A stretch of 64,000 nucleotides of DNA from Photobacterium chitinilyticum (lineage in GTDB: Bacteria; Pseudomonadota; Gammaproteobacteria; Enterobacterales; Vibrionaceae), in the NCBI RefSeq assembly GCF_004104355.1, contig NZ_RJLM01000002.1, positions 337,385-401,384 on the forward strand, read 5' to 3'. The notes below the pieces were generated by a model, which was not told the origin of the DNA, ran no database searches, and worked only from the letters and a program-made list of their open reading frames with translations. The position numbers were made by a program, and so were the translations under genes. Shown here in pieces: positions 1 to 9,090 of the stretch; the first letter of the stretch is position 1; each line of letters opens with the position of its first letter.

Positions 1-2
1 AG

Positions 3-215
3 CTCGTACGTGCAAAACAATATGCATCACAAGTTCCCGTTACCGCTGAACAATCAATATCAGAAGAGTACCTAGTATTATTCAACAACGATAATGCGAA
101 GCGAGGAAGGGACCCCATTATGGCAAAGGAAATCCAGCAATGGAAAGAAACCTTAAGAAATAACCTACAACAAGCAAATTTGCTGACGAGTCAAATTCAT
201 CAAGAGCAAGAGTAA
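3..215 (+). CDS. C-terminal end of a PgtC-like periplasmic/regulatory protein (partial)
   Basis: An open frame runs in from the left edge and stops at TAA 213-215, giving about 70 residues that end in a Gln-rich tail (QANLLTSQIHQEQE). The fragment is too short to identify by itself. It ends 6 bases before the sensor-kinase start, so it is probably the first gene of the same operon. In the phosphoglycerate-sensing PgtC-PgtB-PgtA arrangement the gene before the kinase encodes a periplasmic binding-protein-like sensor, and the FNNDNAKRG and DPIMAKEIQQW segments would suit the C-terminus of such a protein. That identity is inferred from context. Confidence 0.5.
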   Translation, partial: LVRAKQYASQVPVTAEQSISEEYLVLFNNDNAKRGRDPIMAKEIQQWKETLRNNLQQANLLTSQIHQEQE

Positions 216-221
216 GCCACT

Positions 222-2600
222 TTGACATTTAAATTTACCACTATCGGTTCGCGATTAGTTGCTGCGTTTACCTGCATCTTGCTCATGATTTGTTTAGTGA
301 GTACTGTTGCATTCACTACTTGGAATACCTTAGAAAACCAAGTCGATCTGATGATTGATGAGAATATTCCTGCGCTGAAAGCAAGCTATCAAATAGAGCG
401 TAGTAGTGCCGAACTACAAGCTTACTTAAACGAAATTCATACCACCCAAAATTTGGTAAGGCTCAATCAACTCAAACTCGGGCTACAAAACAAAATCAAC
501 GAAATTAAACAAACGACTATTGAGCTGACTACCATTCCTCTGGTCAATAGCTTACGACAAGAATACCATCGGCTGGATGCCGATATTCAGGAGTATACTG
601 AACCGCTGATACAGAAACTAAAACTAAAACAAAATCTGGATAAAATATCAGAGACTATTTTATGGCTTCACCAAGACATTGTTGATGAGGTCAACCCTTT
701 GAGACAAGAGGTTGAATGGCAGATCACTCACGATCGGGCCATTACTCTTAATGCCGCAACCCAAACCGCGCTATATACCGATTTTTCAACCTTACAGATG
801 CTGACCATTAATGAAAATGAGCTAATCTCTCTCGTACAAGAGGTGATCCGTCAGCACCAACAACGTAACTTAAATAGTGCTTTTCAATTCATAGGCTATA
901 AAACCGATGAAATACAAACACTAAGTAATACCCTACTACACAATGCTGCAAGTATTACCCACCGCCAACTATTACTTGAACTCATTGAGCTCGTTCAGCC
1001 GGAAGGAAGACTGCATACGGTATTGCAACAGATTGCAACAATTACCAAGCAAACGAACAGTCAAGAAGTGATGATAAAAGAACGCTTAAATTATCAGCAA
1101 GAGCAAGTTAAAAACCTGGTTACGAAGGCTAGCAGTGAATTAAACGGTATTAAGCTAAAGGCAAAAAAAACCGTCAGTATGGGCAATGGTGTTCTCTTGA
1201 TCGTTTTATTGTTCGCCTTGTTTTCTAGTGCATTTATTTGTACTTATTTTGTGCGCAAACGTATTGTTGGCCGGTTAAACGATCTCAGTTTAGCCCTTAA
1301 TGCCGTTGTCGCTGGCGAAGTAAGTCTGCCTATTTCAGTGACCGGTCAGGACGAAATTGGAAAGCTCGGGACCAACCTCCGTAATTTCTGCTCTCAAATG
1401 CAACAAATCGAGAAAACCAATGCGTTAAATCTCATCAATAATACTCAAGCAAGTATTATCACCTGCACCACTGAAGGTGTTATTGAATCGATGAACTCAA
1501 GTGCAAAAGAGTTATTTGCTCTACTATCTTCCTCTTCCGTTGAGTCAGAGGACATTTGGAATTTGTTTGAATCTAAAGAGCATCAACAACTTAAATCAAT
1601 TTTCTTTCCAAACAGTACGTTACTGAGAGATGGGGCCTATAACCTGACTTTAGCGATTAACCATACTCACCATCAAATTCGTTACTTCCGGCTGGATCTG
1701 CGTGTATTCCAACAAAACACACACCCGAAGGTCATCATTACGCTAACTGACATTACAGAACAAGAAAATATCACGCGTTGGCTTGAACAGAAGGTGCAAG
1801 AAAAAACACAATCACTGACTACAACGAATGCCGCATTGCAGGATGAGATTGAAGAAAGAAAACGCGCTGAATTCAATCTTGTCGCTACTCAGGATGAATT
1901 AATTCAAGCGGCTAAAATGGCGGTAGTCGGTCAAGCAATGACGACGCTGGCCCATGAACTGAATCAGCCTCTTTCAGCGCTGTCGACTTACATTTTTACT
2001 GTACAGATGACCTACGACTCTAACCAATATCCAGACATCCACAACACCATGGAAAAAATGAATGAAATCTGTGAGCGCATGGATCAGATCATTGCGAATC
2101 TACGTAGTTTTTCCAAAAAACCAATGGTACCAAACCCCGCAGTGATCGTAGGGCTACAACAGGCGGCTGAGAATGCCATTGGCATCGTTGCATACCGTGC
2201 TAAACAACATAATATTCAACTTCGTAATCACCTGGGTGATAACTGCTTATGCATAGGTGAATTAATTCAAATTGAACAAGTTCTTGTTAACTTGTTCATC
2301 AACAGCTGTGATGCGCTAGCCCCGTTTGTCGACAAACAAGGCAAAGTCGAGATCATAGAGTTAAGTCGTACTGACCAATTTATAATAATCGCCTGTTGTG
2401 ATAACGGATCAGGCTTTGGTTGCGACATTATCAATCAGCTGTTCACCCCATTCACTACAACCAAAGAAGTGGGTTTAGGACTTGGATTGAGCATTTGCCG
2501 TTCAATCATGACCCGTTTGAAAGGTTCAATTCAACTCGCCTCCACACTGGATGGCGGTGCAATGATCGTTTTGGAGTTCCCAGCAAATGAAACTAAGTAA
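222..2600 (+). CDS. PgtB-like membrane sensor histidine kinase
   Basis: A 792-residue kinase of a two-component system, longer than enterobacterial PgtB as I remember it. A first membrane helix (about residues 11-33) is followed by a large periplasmic helical domain, a second helix (about 322-345) and a HAMP-like linker. Then come a PAS-like segment, a coiled coil (about 520-560) and the phospho-acceptor motif LAHELNQPL with His578. The ATPase has an N box (LVNLFINSCDAL), G1 (DNGSGFG) and G2 (GLGLGLSICRS). The start appears to be TTG at 222, because the first in-frame ATG lies inside the first helix. It overlaps the next gene by 14 bases. Stimulus unknown; phosphoglycerate-type ligands are a family-based guess. 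Confidence 0.8.
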   Translation: MTFKFTTIGSRLVAAFTCILLMICLVSTVAFTTWNTLENQVDLMIDENIPALKASYQIERSSAELQAYLNEIHTTQNLVRLNQLKLGLQNKINEIKQTTIELTTIPLVNSLRQEYHRLDADIQEYTEPLIQKLKLKQNLDKISETILWLHQDIVDEVNPLRQEVEWQITHDRAITLNAATQTALYTDFSTLQMLTINENELISLVQEVIRQHQQRNLNSAFQFIGYKTDEIQTLSNTLLHNAASITHRQLLLELIELVQPEGRLHTVLQQIATITKQTNSQEVMIKERLNYQQEQVKNLVTKASSELNGIKLKAKKTVSMGNGVLLIVLLFALFSSAFICTYFVRKRIVGRLNDLSLALNAVVAGEVSLPISVTGQDEIGKLGTNLRNFCSQMQQIEKTNALNLINNTQASIITCTTEGVIESMNSSAKELFALLSSSSVESEDIWNLFESKEHQQLKSIFFPNSTLLRDGAYNLTLAINHTHHQIRYFRLDLRVFQQNTHPKVIITLTDITEQENITRWLEQKVQEKTQSLTTTNAALQDEIEERKRAEFNLVATQDELIQAAKMAVVGQAMTTLAHELNQPLSALSTYIFTVQMTYDSNQYPDIHNTMEKMNEICERMDQIIANLRSFSKKPMVPNPAVIVGLQQAAENAIGIVAYRAKQHNIQLRNHLGDNCLCIGELIQIEQVLVNLFINSCDALAPFVDKQGKVEIIELSRTDQFIIIACCDNGSGFGCDIINQLFTPFTTTKEVGLGLGLSICRSIMTRLKGSIQLASTLDGGAMIVLEFPANETK

Positions 2601-3855
2601 TGATATTCAAATCGTACTTATTGATGATGATCAGCACGTACTTGATTCATGCCAGCACTTATTAGAATTGGCTGGTTATCAAACACGTGCATTTCTGGAC
2701 CCTCATATGGCACTGCAAGAGATTCATCCGAATTGGTCTGGCGTTATTCTTACAGATATTTACATGCCAACCATGAGTGGAATGGAGCTCATTGATAAAG
2801 TTAAAGCCATTAGTCCGCATTTACCGATCATCACAATCACAGGACATGGTGATATCGAAATGGCGGTAGAAGCCATGCAAAAAGGAGCCATTGACTATTT
2901 AGAAAAACCACTAAAGCCAAAGAAATTACTTTCACTTATTGAAAAAGTAATCACAAAACGTAAAAAAATGATCGAACAATGGCAAATTATCGAGAACGTG
3001 TTACCTGAACAGTTACTTGGTGAAAGCCAGGAGATTATAGAAATCCGAAAACATATTAAACTCTTGGCGACAGCTGATAGGGATGCTCTCATCCAGGGAG
3101 AAAATGGGGCAGGACGATACACAACAGCCAAACTATTGCATGAGCTTAGCTCCCGACAATCACAACCTATGATCGTAAAAAATGGTGATGATTTACTGTC
3201 TGTTGAAGAGCTAGAAAAAGTATTAACAGAAGCCAAACATGGGAGTTTAATATTACATGATCTATGCTCAATACCAACAGAGGTACAACGTTTTCTCAGT
3301 CATTTTTTGTTAAATCAAGAACGCTCGGGAAAGCGTACCGTTAAGCTGCTGGCAATCTTTGGTCAATGTCCGGAAAATGATCTAAAAGAACACCGTTTAC
3401 TACCAGAACTCTTTTATTTTCTGAGCCAGGTTCGATTTATCATTCCCCCCTTACGTAAACGTAAAGATGATGTCATCCCGCTATTTCGCCATTTTTTAAG
3501 AAAAAGCTGTCTGTTATTGGGAAAACAACGCCCTAAAATTGATAAGGCTTATTTAGAGACATTAAAACGTCATCAATGGCCAGGAAATGTACGGGAACTA
3601 AAAAGTGTGGCTGAATTGTACGCCATTGGTGTTGTTAAACTCTCAAGTACTGAGCACTCGCACCCCATCGAACAAATGACGAGCCCGTTAGATGATTTGG
3701 TTGAACAATATGAAAAGCAGTTAATAGAAGATGCACTCTATCTGTTTGCCGGGCGCATCAATGATGTATCAGATTACCTGAAAATTCAGCGAAAAAAGCT
3801 GTATCTTCGAATGAGAAAATACGATCTAGACAAAGCCAATTATAAAATAAACTAG
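2587..3855 (+). CDS. PgtA-like response regulator with degenerate AAA+ domain
   Basis: A 422-residue NtrC-family response regulator. The receiver domain (residues 1-125) has acidic pocket LIDDD and phospho-acceptor Asp57 in ILTDIYMP. The central AAA+ region is abnormal: the Walker A site at 171-178 reads GENGAGRY, with Arg in place of the essential Lys, and there is no GAFTGA loop because only about 43 residues separate it from the Walker B-like LILHDL (221-226). The family signatures PPLRKRKDDV and WPGNVREL and a C-terminal Fis-type helix-turn-helix remain. It probably binds DNA but should not remodel sigma-54 polymerase. Salmonella PgtA is of similar size. Its start lies within the end of the kinase gene, which implies translational coupling. 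Confidence 0.82.
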   Translation: MKLSNDIQIVLIDDDQHVLDSCQHLLELAGYQTRAFLDPHMALQEIHPNWSGVILTDIYMPTMSGMELIDKVKAISPHLPIITITGHGDIEMAVEAMQKGAIDYLEKPLKPKKLLSLIEKVITKRKKMIEQWQIIENVLPEQLLGESQEIIEIRKHIKLLATADRDALIQGENGAGRYTTAKLLHELSSRQSQPMIVKNGDDLLSVEELEKVLTEAKHGSLILHDLCSIPTEVQRFLSHFLLNQERSGKRTVKLLAIFGQCPENDLKEHRLLPELFYFLSQVRFIIPPLRKRKDDVIPLFRHFLRKSCLLLGKQRPKIDKAYLETLKRHQWPGNVRELKSVAELYAIGVVKLSSTEHSHPIEQMTSPLDDLVEQYEKQLIEDALYLFAGRINDVSDYLKIQRKKLYLRMRKYDLDKANYKIN

Positions 3856-3917
3856 GCAGAGTCTTTCAATCATCTTTCTGCTATCTCAGCTGTTATTTTC
3901 AAGAAGAAACGTCTTCC

Positions 3918-3947
3918 ATGAATGCCTGATGCTTATAAGGCATTCAT
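3918..3947 (+). terminator. Hairpin after the two-component operon
   Basis: A perfect 10-bp stem (ATGAATGCCT at 3918-3927 pairing with AGGCATTCAT at 3938-3947) encloses a 10-base loop 63 bases after the response-regulator stop. The downstream tract is pyrimidine-rich but not a clean T run, so termination may be weak. Confidence 0.5.
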
Positions 3948-4314
3948 TTCCCCCCTCTCTTACGCCTTTACTGATAAAAATCACAAAGTGAGTAATTTGA
4001 CCGTCAGGGAAGCAATTTATGACTGCCGCCAACAAGGAATGGGATAGACATTTGTTTTGTCTGTTACGTGAAATGGTGGTGCTGGTTAAACAGTAACTAA
4101 TGCATTGTGGACATAAGTAAATTGCAAATACATGAATTTTACGCATAGATTGAATGCAAACGTTTCATTTTCTCGTAAAAAATATCCGTAGTATTTTTAT
4201 GGCGTAAGTCTGTTTATGGGCTCTTATTTTTTATATGAAATATCTCTTTTGAGCGCTCTTGTGAGTTTAGGAATATTTCATATAAGAATTAATCTGTATG
4301 AGGAATGTTGGTAA
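3948..4314. other. Intergenic region upstream of the reductase
   Basis: The gap from 3856 to 4314 holds the hairpin at 3918-3947 and a 13-bp inverted repeat at 4231-4285. An 86-codon open frame on the minus strand (3886-4146) has no ribosome site and no recognisable composition, so I do not count it as a gene. No sigma-54 element with GG-N10-GC spacing was found despite the NtrC-like gene upstream. Confidence 0.5.
4231..4285. promoter_or_regulatory. 13-bp inverted repeat, possible operator of the reductase
   Basis: TTATATGAAATAT at 4231-4243 is the exact reverse complement of ATATTTCATATAA at 4273-4285, with 29 bases between the arms. The 8-bp palindrome GAGCGCTC (4251-4258) lies in the interval. 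The right arm ends 30 bases before the ATG at 4315. The position suggests a site bound by a dimeric or looping regulator that controls the reductase gene. No regulator could be assigned. Confidence 0.5.
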
Positions 4315-7300
4315 ATGACTAAGTTAATCGAAGAAATAAAGCTTGGATTATCACACGCTACGCTTAAAAACCGTATTGTAATGGCCCCTATGACCATTCA
4401 GTCCGCTTTTTTTGATGGTGGTGTCACGCAGGAGATGGTTGATTATTACGCTTCTCGTTCAGGTGATGCCGGCGCAATCATCGTTGAAAGCGCTTTCGTT
4501 GAAAATTACGGTCGAGCTTTTCCTGGTGCGTTAGGTATCAATAGCGACAGCAAAATTGCGGGACTTAAAAAGCTTGCAACCGCCATTAAAGCAAAAGGTT
4601 CTAAAGCGATTCTTCAAATCTACCATGCCGGACGTATGGCAAACGGAGAATATAATGGCGGTCATCAGCCAATTTCTGCTAGTCCAGTAGCCGCACTTCG
4701 CGACAGCGCAGAAACCCCTATTGAAATGACTCAAGAACAAATCGAAGGCATGATCGAGAGCTTTGGTCATGCAGTAAATCGTGCAATTCTTGCGGGATTT
4801 GAGGGTGTTGAAATTCATGGCGCCAATACATACCTTATCCAACAATTCTTCTCACCTCATTCAAACCGTCGTACTGACAAATGGGGTGGCAATATTGAAA
4901 AGCGCACAGCATTTCCGGTCGTGATATTAGAAGAAGTGAAAAGAGTTGTTGCCTCTCACCAGTTAACAGATTTCATTATTGGCTACCGCTTCTCTCCTGA
5001 AGAAATTGAAGAGCCAGGTATTCGCTTTGAAGATAGTATGTTTCTTCTGGATAAGCTTGCAACATGTGGCCTTGATTACTTCCACTTCTCAATGGGGAAC
5101 TACACCCGCAATTCTATTGTGAACCCTGAAGATAAAGAGCCTCTCATCAATAAATATCATACTCTGAAGTCTGAAAGTGTTGCTAAGATTCCCGTCATTG
5201 GTGTGGGTGGAATCGCCCAGCGCTCTGATGCTGATAATGCGATCGAACAAGGTTATGACCTGGTAAGCATTGGTAAAGGCTTTCTAGTTGAACCAACATG
5301 GGCAACGAAAGCGATTAACGGTGAGCTTTGTGCAGAATTTGCAGACATCGCACAGCAAGAAGAACTAATGATCCCGACTCCGCTGTGGGAAATCATGGAT
5401 TACATGATTGTTGATAGTGCTGCCGAGGCATTGAAGCACCAACGTATCAAAGAACTTCAGAATATTGACATTAAATTCGAGCCCGGTGAATACACAGCTT
5501 ATGGCTACGGTCATAACGGCAAACTGCCTGTAACGGTGACACTCTCTGAAGACAAAATTCTTGAGGTGTTGGTTGATTCATCGAAGGAATCTGATGGTAT
5601 CGCGAACCCGGCATTTGAACGCATTCCTCAACAAATTCTCGATGGTCAAACACTAAACATTGATGTTATCTCAGGCGCAACAGTAAGTAGTCAGGCCGTT
5701 ATTGATGGCGTATCCAATGCAGTAGATTTGGCTGGTGGTAACTCAGAAGCGCTTCGCTGTAAGGCTCGTGACGCTGTGGAATGGTCAACGGAAACTATCG
5801 AAGAAACCGTTGACGTTGTCGTTGTTGGTGGCGGCGGTGCGGGTTTGAGTGCAGCACTGACAGCGCTAGACAGCGGCAAGTCTGTTGTCGTACTTGAGAA
5901 GTTTCCTGCTATTGGTGGCAACACTGTTCGCACCGGTGGTTGGGTTAACGCTGCTGAACCTAAGTGGCAAAAAGACTTCCCAGCGATTGCAGGTGAAGCT
6001 GACTACTTAAAAGGTATTGCTGATACCCCAGAGTCTGACATTGCACAAGAGTACCTATCGGATTTCCGTGCACTTAAAGATCAATTGGCTAATTACTTCC
6101 TCGATATTGAAAGTGGCAAAAATTATCTGTTTGATTCAATGGAACTTCATTTAATCCAAACGTATCTTGGTGGTAAACGAACGAACCTTGATGGTGCATC
6201 AATCCATGGCCAGTATGATCTCGTTCATACTCTTACCAGTCGTGCTATGGAATCGATCGATTGGCTGACAGAAAAAGGGATCGATTTTAACCGCGACATG
6301 GTTGATATCGCTGTCGGTGCGCTATGGCGCCGTGCACATAAGCCTACTCGTCCAAAAGGTGTTGAGTTTGTCGAGAAACTTCAAAAACACATCATTGCTC
6401 AAGGTGGACGCATTATCACTGATACGCGTGCCGAAGATTTAATTGTTGAAGATAGTAAGGTCGTCGGCATTAAAGCAACTCATTCTAATGGCACCAAATA
6501 CAAATTGAATACGAATAATGGTGTGGTGCTAGCTTCTGGTGGTTTTGGTGCCAACACGAAAATGCTTCAAAAGTACAACAACTATTGGAACGAGATCGCG
6601 GATGACATTAAAACGACTAACTCACCGGCGCTAATTGGTGACGGTATTGAGATTGGTGAAAAAGCAGGTGCTGATGTAGTTGGTATGGAATACATACAGC
6701 TAATGCCAATTGGCGACCCTAAATCCGGTGCGCTTCTCACTGGTCTAATTGTTCCACCTGAAAACTTTGTTTTTGTTAACAAGCAAGGTAAGCGATTCGT
6801 TGATGAGTGCGAGAGCCGCGACGTTCTTTCTAACTCATTCTTTGATAACGGTGGCGTGATTTACATGATTGCTGACGAAGAGATTCGCAAGACCGCTGCT
6901 AATACGACTTACGAAACAATTGAGCGCGAAATTGAGGAAGGCATCATCATAAAAGCTGACTCTATTGAAGAGTTGGCGGAGAAAATTGATGTTTCGCCAG
7001 CTGAACTCTCCGAGACGATTCGTCGCTATAATTCTTATGTAGATGAAGGTCGTGATCCTGAGTTTCATAAGGGTGCGCTTGGTCTGAAAGTTGAGAAGGC
7101 TCCGTTCTACGCAACACCACGTAAACCATCAGTGCACCATACTATGGGTGGTCTGAAGATTGATACCAAAGCTTGTGTATTGGATAAAAATGGCTTACCT
7201 ATCCCTGGTTTATATGCCGCTGGTGAGATAACTGGTGGTATTCATGCCGGTAACCGTCTAGGTGGTAACGCTTTGATTGATATATTCACTTACGGTCGCA

Positions 7301-7326
7301 TTGCGGGCGACAGTGTATCTGAATGA
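4315..7326 (+). CDS. Soluble NADH:fumarate (or related enoate) reductase, OYE-FMN_bind-FAD fusion
   Basis: A 1003-residue cytoplasmic flavoprotein with three domains in order. Residues about 1-345 are an old-yellow-enzyme-like TIM barrel (NRIVMAPM, QIYHAGR). Residues about 385-475 are an FMN_bind domain with the flavinylation motif ISGATVSS, acceptor Thr456. Residues about 495-995 form a fumarate-reductase-type FAD domain (VVVVGGGGAGLSAA, HHTMGGL, GNRLGGNAL, FVDECESRD). This layout matches described cytosolic NADH-dependent fumarate reductases, where NADH reduces the OYE-like domain and electrons pass through covalent FMN to FAD. Related enzymes reduce acrylate or hydroxycinnamates, so the substrate is uncertain. 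There is no signal peptide. An AGGAA ribosome site precedes ATG 4315. Confidence 0.85.
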   Translation: MTKLIEEIKLGLSHATLKNRIVMAPMTIQSAFFDGGVTQEMVDYYASRSGDAGAIIVESAFVENYGRAFPGALGINSDSKIAGLKKLATAIKAKGSKAILQIYHAGRMANGEYNGGHQPISASPVAALRDSAETPIEMTQEQIEGMIESFGHAVNRAILAGFEGVEIHGANTYLIQQFFSPHSNRRTDKWGGNIEKRTAFPVVILEEVKRVVASHQLTDFIIGYRFSPEEIEEPGIRFEDSMFLLDKLATCGLDYFHFSMGNYTRNSIVNPEDKEPLINKYHTLKSESVAKIPVIGVGGIAQRSDADNAIEQGYDLVSIGKGFLVEPTWATKAINGELCAEFADIAQQEELMIPTPLWEIMDYMIVDSAAEALKHQRIKELQNIDIKFEPGEYTAYGYGHNGKLPVTVTLSEDKILEVLVDSSKESDGIANPAFERIPQQILDGQTLNIDVISGATVSSQAVIDGVSNAVDLAGGNSEALRCKARDAVEWSTETIEETVDVVVVGGGGAGLSAALTALDSGKSVVVLEKFPAIGGNTVRTGGWVNAAEPKWQKDFPAIAGEADYLKGIADTPESDIAQEYLSDFRALKDQLANYFLDIESGKNYLFDSMELHLIQTYLGGKRTNLDGASIHGQYDLVHTLTSRAMESIDWLTEKGIDFNRDMVDIAVGALWRRAHKPTRPKGVEFVEKLQKHIIAQGGRIITDTRAEDLIVEDSKVVGIKATHSNGTKYKLNTNNGVVLASGGFGANTKMLQKYNNYWNEIADDIKTTNSPALIGDGIEIGEKAGADVVGMEYIQLMPIGDPKSGALLTGLIVPPENFVFVNKQGKRFVDECESRDVLSNSFFDNGGVIYMIADEEIRKTAANTTYETIEREIEEGIIIKADSIEELAEKIDVSPAELSETIRRYNSYVDEGRDPEFHKGALGLKVEKAPFYATPRKPSVHHTMGGLKIDTKACVLDKNGLPIPGLYAAGEITGGIHAGNRLGGNALIDIFTYGRIAGDSVSE

Positions 7327-7342
7327 GCTTAGTCAAATAAAA

Positions 7343-7371
7343 GGGAAGCCAAGAGCTTCCCTCTCTTTTTC
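7343..7371 (+). terminator. Rho-independent terminator between reductase and apbE
   Basis: GGGAAGC (7343-7349) pairs with GCTTCCC (7355-7361) around the loop CAAGA, followed by TCTCTTTTTC. It lies 17 bases after the reductase stop and 22 bases before the apbE ATG. Transcription into apbE would therefore be reduced, which could adjust the ratio of maturase to substrate protein. Confidence 0.85.
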
Positions 7372-7392
7372 ATTCAAACGTGGGTTTACAAA

Positions 7393-8337
7393 ATGCAAAG
7401 CTACAAAACTCGCTTTCAAATGATGGGAACCTTCATTGATCTCGCTATTCATCATGATAATGGTGAGCAGTTAATAAGAGATAGTTACCTTCAGCTTCAG
7501 CAATTCGCGCAACGCTTCACTGTCAATCAGCCACAATCTGAACTCATGCACGTAAATAACAACGCGGGAGTTCGTCCCGTTCGTGTTAGAGCGGATTTGT
7601 ATGAGTTATTAAAGAAAGCCAAAGAAATTAGCGTCGATACCGCTAACCCCTTTAATGTCGCGATTGGACCGCTTGTCAAGGCATGGCGTATTGGATTCCA
7701 AGATGCGAGGCTTCCAACCAGTGCTGAACTTACTGATAAGCTAACCATTGTTGATCCTACAAAAATCGTTTTAGACGAACTGTATCAGACGGTATATCTA
7801 ACTAAACATGACATGCAGATAGATCTGGGAGCGATAGCAAAAGGCTATTTTGCCGATCGGATAAAAGAATACCTTGTGAGTGAAGGGGTTGAGTATGGTT
7901 ATATTAATTTAGGTGGCAACGTGCTAACCATCGGGTATTCACCTGACAATGCGTCTAAAGCATGGAACGTAGGGATTCAAGACCCGCTATCTTCTCGAGG
8001 TGAAATTAGCCGAGTTGTACCTCTTCGAGATCACTCAATGGTGACTTCTGGTATAAACGAACGTTACTTTGGGGTGAATGGCCAACGATATCATCATCTA
8101 CTTGATGCAAAAACAGGTAGACCGATTACAACAAATATCGCGAGTGTAACCATTATTTCAAAGCAGTCTGTTGATGGTGAAATATGGAGCACGGCTGGGT
8201 TTCTAGCGTCAATTGAAGAAGCATTATCCTACTTAAACAAGCAAGTTGGTATTGAGGCAGTCTTGATTTCGGATCAAGGTAAAGTTTATGTAACAAATGG
8301 TCTGAAGGACGATGGTCGATGCATTCTGCAGAAATGA
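7393..8337 (+). CDS. apbE: Cytoplasmic ApbE-type FAD:protein FMN transferase
   Basis: A 314-residue ApbE-family enzyme, which transfers FMN from FAD to a Ser/Thr of an FMN_bind domain. Family motifs visible are IDLGAIAKGYFADRI, YGYINLGGNV, MVTSGINERYF and HHLLDAKTGRP. It has no signal peptide or lipobox, unlike the usual periplasmic ApbE, and so should act in the cytosol. The adjacent reductase carries a flavinylation motif (Thr456), making it the obvious substrate, as in other soluble NADH:fumarate reductase loci. ATG at 7393 lies just after the intergenic terminator. Expression may rely on read-through or its own weak promoter. Confidence 0.9.
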   Translation: MQSYKTRFQMMGTFIDLAIHHDNGEQLIRDSYLQLQQFAQRFTVNQPQSELMHVNNNAGVRPVRVRADLYELLKKAKEISVDTANPFNVAIGPLVKAWRIGFQDARLPTSAELTDKLTIVDPTKIVLDELYQTVYLTKHDMQIDLGAIAKGYFADRIKEYLVSEGVEYGYINLGGNVLTIGYSPDNASKAWNVGIQDPLSSRGEISRVVPLRDHSMVTSGINERYFGVNGQRYHHLLDAKTGRPITTNIASVTIISKQSVDGEIWSTAGFLASIEEALSYLNKQVGIEAVLISDQGKVYVTNGLKDDGRCILQK

Positions 8338-8747
8338 AATCATTGTGCCGAGCTTACTTTAAGTCGGAAGCGAGTCTTTTGGCAACGTAGTATATGGAAC
8401 TGAACTTAATGTCTTCACATTGTTAGAGTCATAACACTAACACGTTCCTGCCCCATTCGAAGTTAGAGACGCCCAACCTCCCAGAGTAAAGTGATACTGT
8501 GTACCATAATTTTTCTCATACCTAATCTATTAAATTTTTCGCTCTCAGCAGTAAGCGAAACTCGATTTCTGCACCACATCCATATAAAAAGTGTTTTCCC
8601 TAACGAACGACTAACGTACAGAACTCTGCATCGACACCACTTGACTTGATTCTAAAAAAGACACTTTATTGCAGGCAATTAGAGTAGCGAGTTAACTGCC
8701 TAACGTCTTGCGCACAACCACTCATTGCGCAAGCTATCAAAAAACAA
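8338..8747. other. Gene-free stretch of about 410 bases
   Basis: No open frame with a plausible ribosome site, RNA gene or strong terminator is seen between apbE and the convergent lipoprotein gene. The stretch is AT-rich with several short repeated motifs but no clear structure. Confidence 0.4.
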
Positions 8748-9011
8748 TTAATCCACTTCATGTCTTAATGAGTGCTCTACACTCCATAGAAAACGCCTGG
8801 CCTCGATTTCTTGGAGCATTTCACGTTTGGCATCTCCGCATTCTTTATCAGTCGCAGACAGCCCTCTTTGCTCTAACTCTTGAATCACTGCCTCATCGTA
8901 GGCATAGGCAAGAGATTGACAGAGTTTATATGAATCTTGATGTCCAAAAGGAGTACTCGCGCACCCGGCCATCAGCGAGGCGCTAAACCAAATCACATAC
9001 GTTAGTTTCAT
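8748..9011 (-). CDS. Small putative lipoprotein of unknown function
   Basis: An 87-residue protein with a lipoprotein signal peptide ending in the lipobox LMAGC (Cys17 as lipidation site), then a short charged, mostly helical domain with a second pair of Cys residues (about 35 and 62). ATG at 9011 was chosen over an upstream codon because it starts the signal peptide and has GGGA about 7 bases upstream; the adjacent ATG at 9014 is equally possible. It should sit in the outer or inner membrane facing the periplasm. It lies 79 bases beyond the acyltransferase-like gene on the same strand and may be co-transcribed with it. Function not recognised. Confidence 0.65.
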   Translation of the reverse strand: MKLTYVIWFSASLMAGCASTPFGHQDSYKLCQSLAYAYDEAVIQELEQRGLSATDKECGDAKREMLQEIEARRFLWSVEHSLRHEVD

Positions 9012-9090
9012 CATCGCTTCCCAAAAACGCGCAACCCTCAAAGGACTGCGCGTGGCTATCTTACTCTAACTCTCTAGTAAGCCTTGGATC

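Noticed and set aside
3886-4146. 86-codon minus-strand ORF
   Set aside because: No ribosome site, odd composition and overlap with a hairpin; no family resemblance.
8690-8720. Integron attC-like core near TTAACTGCCTAACG
   Set aside because: The paired core sites and internal palindromic structure of an attC are not present.
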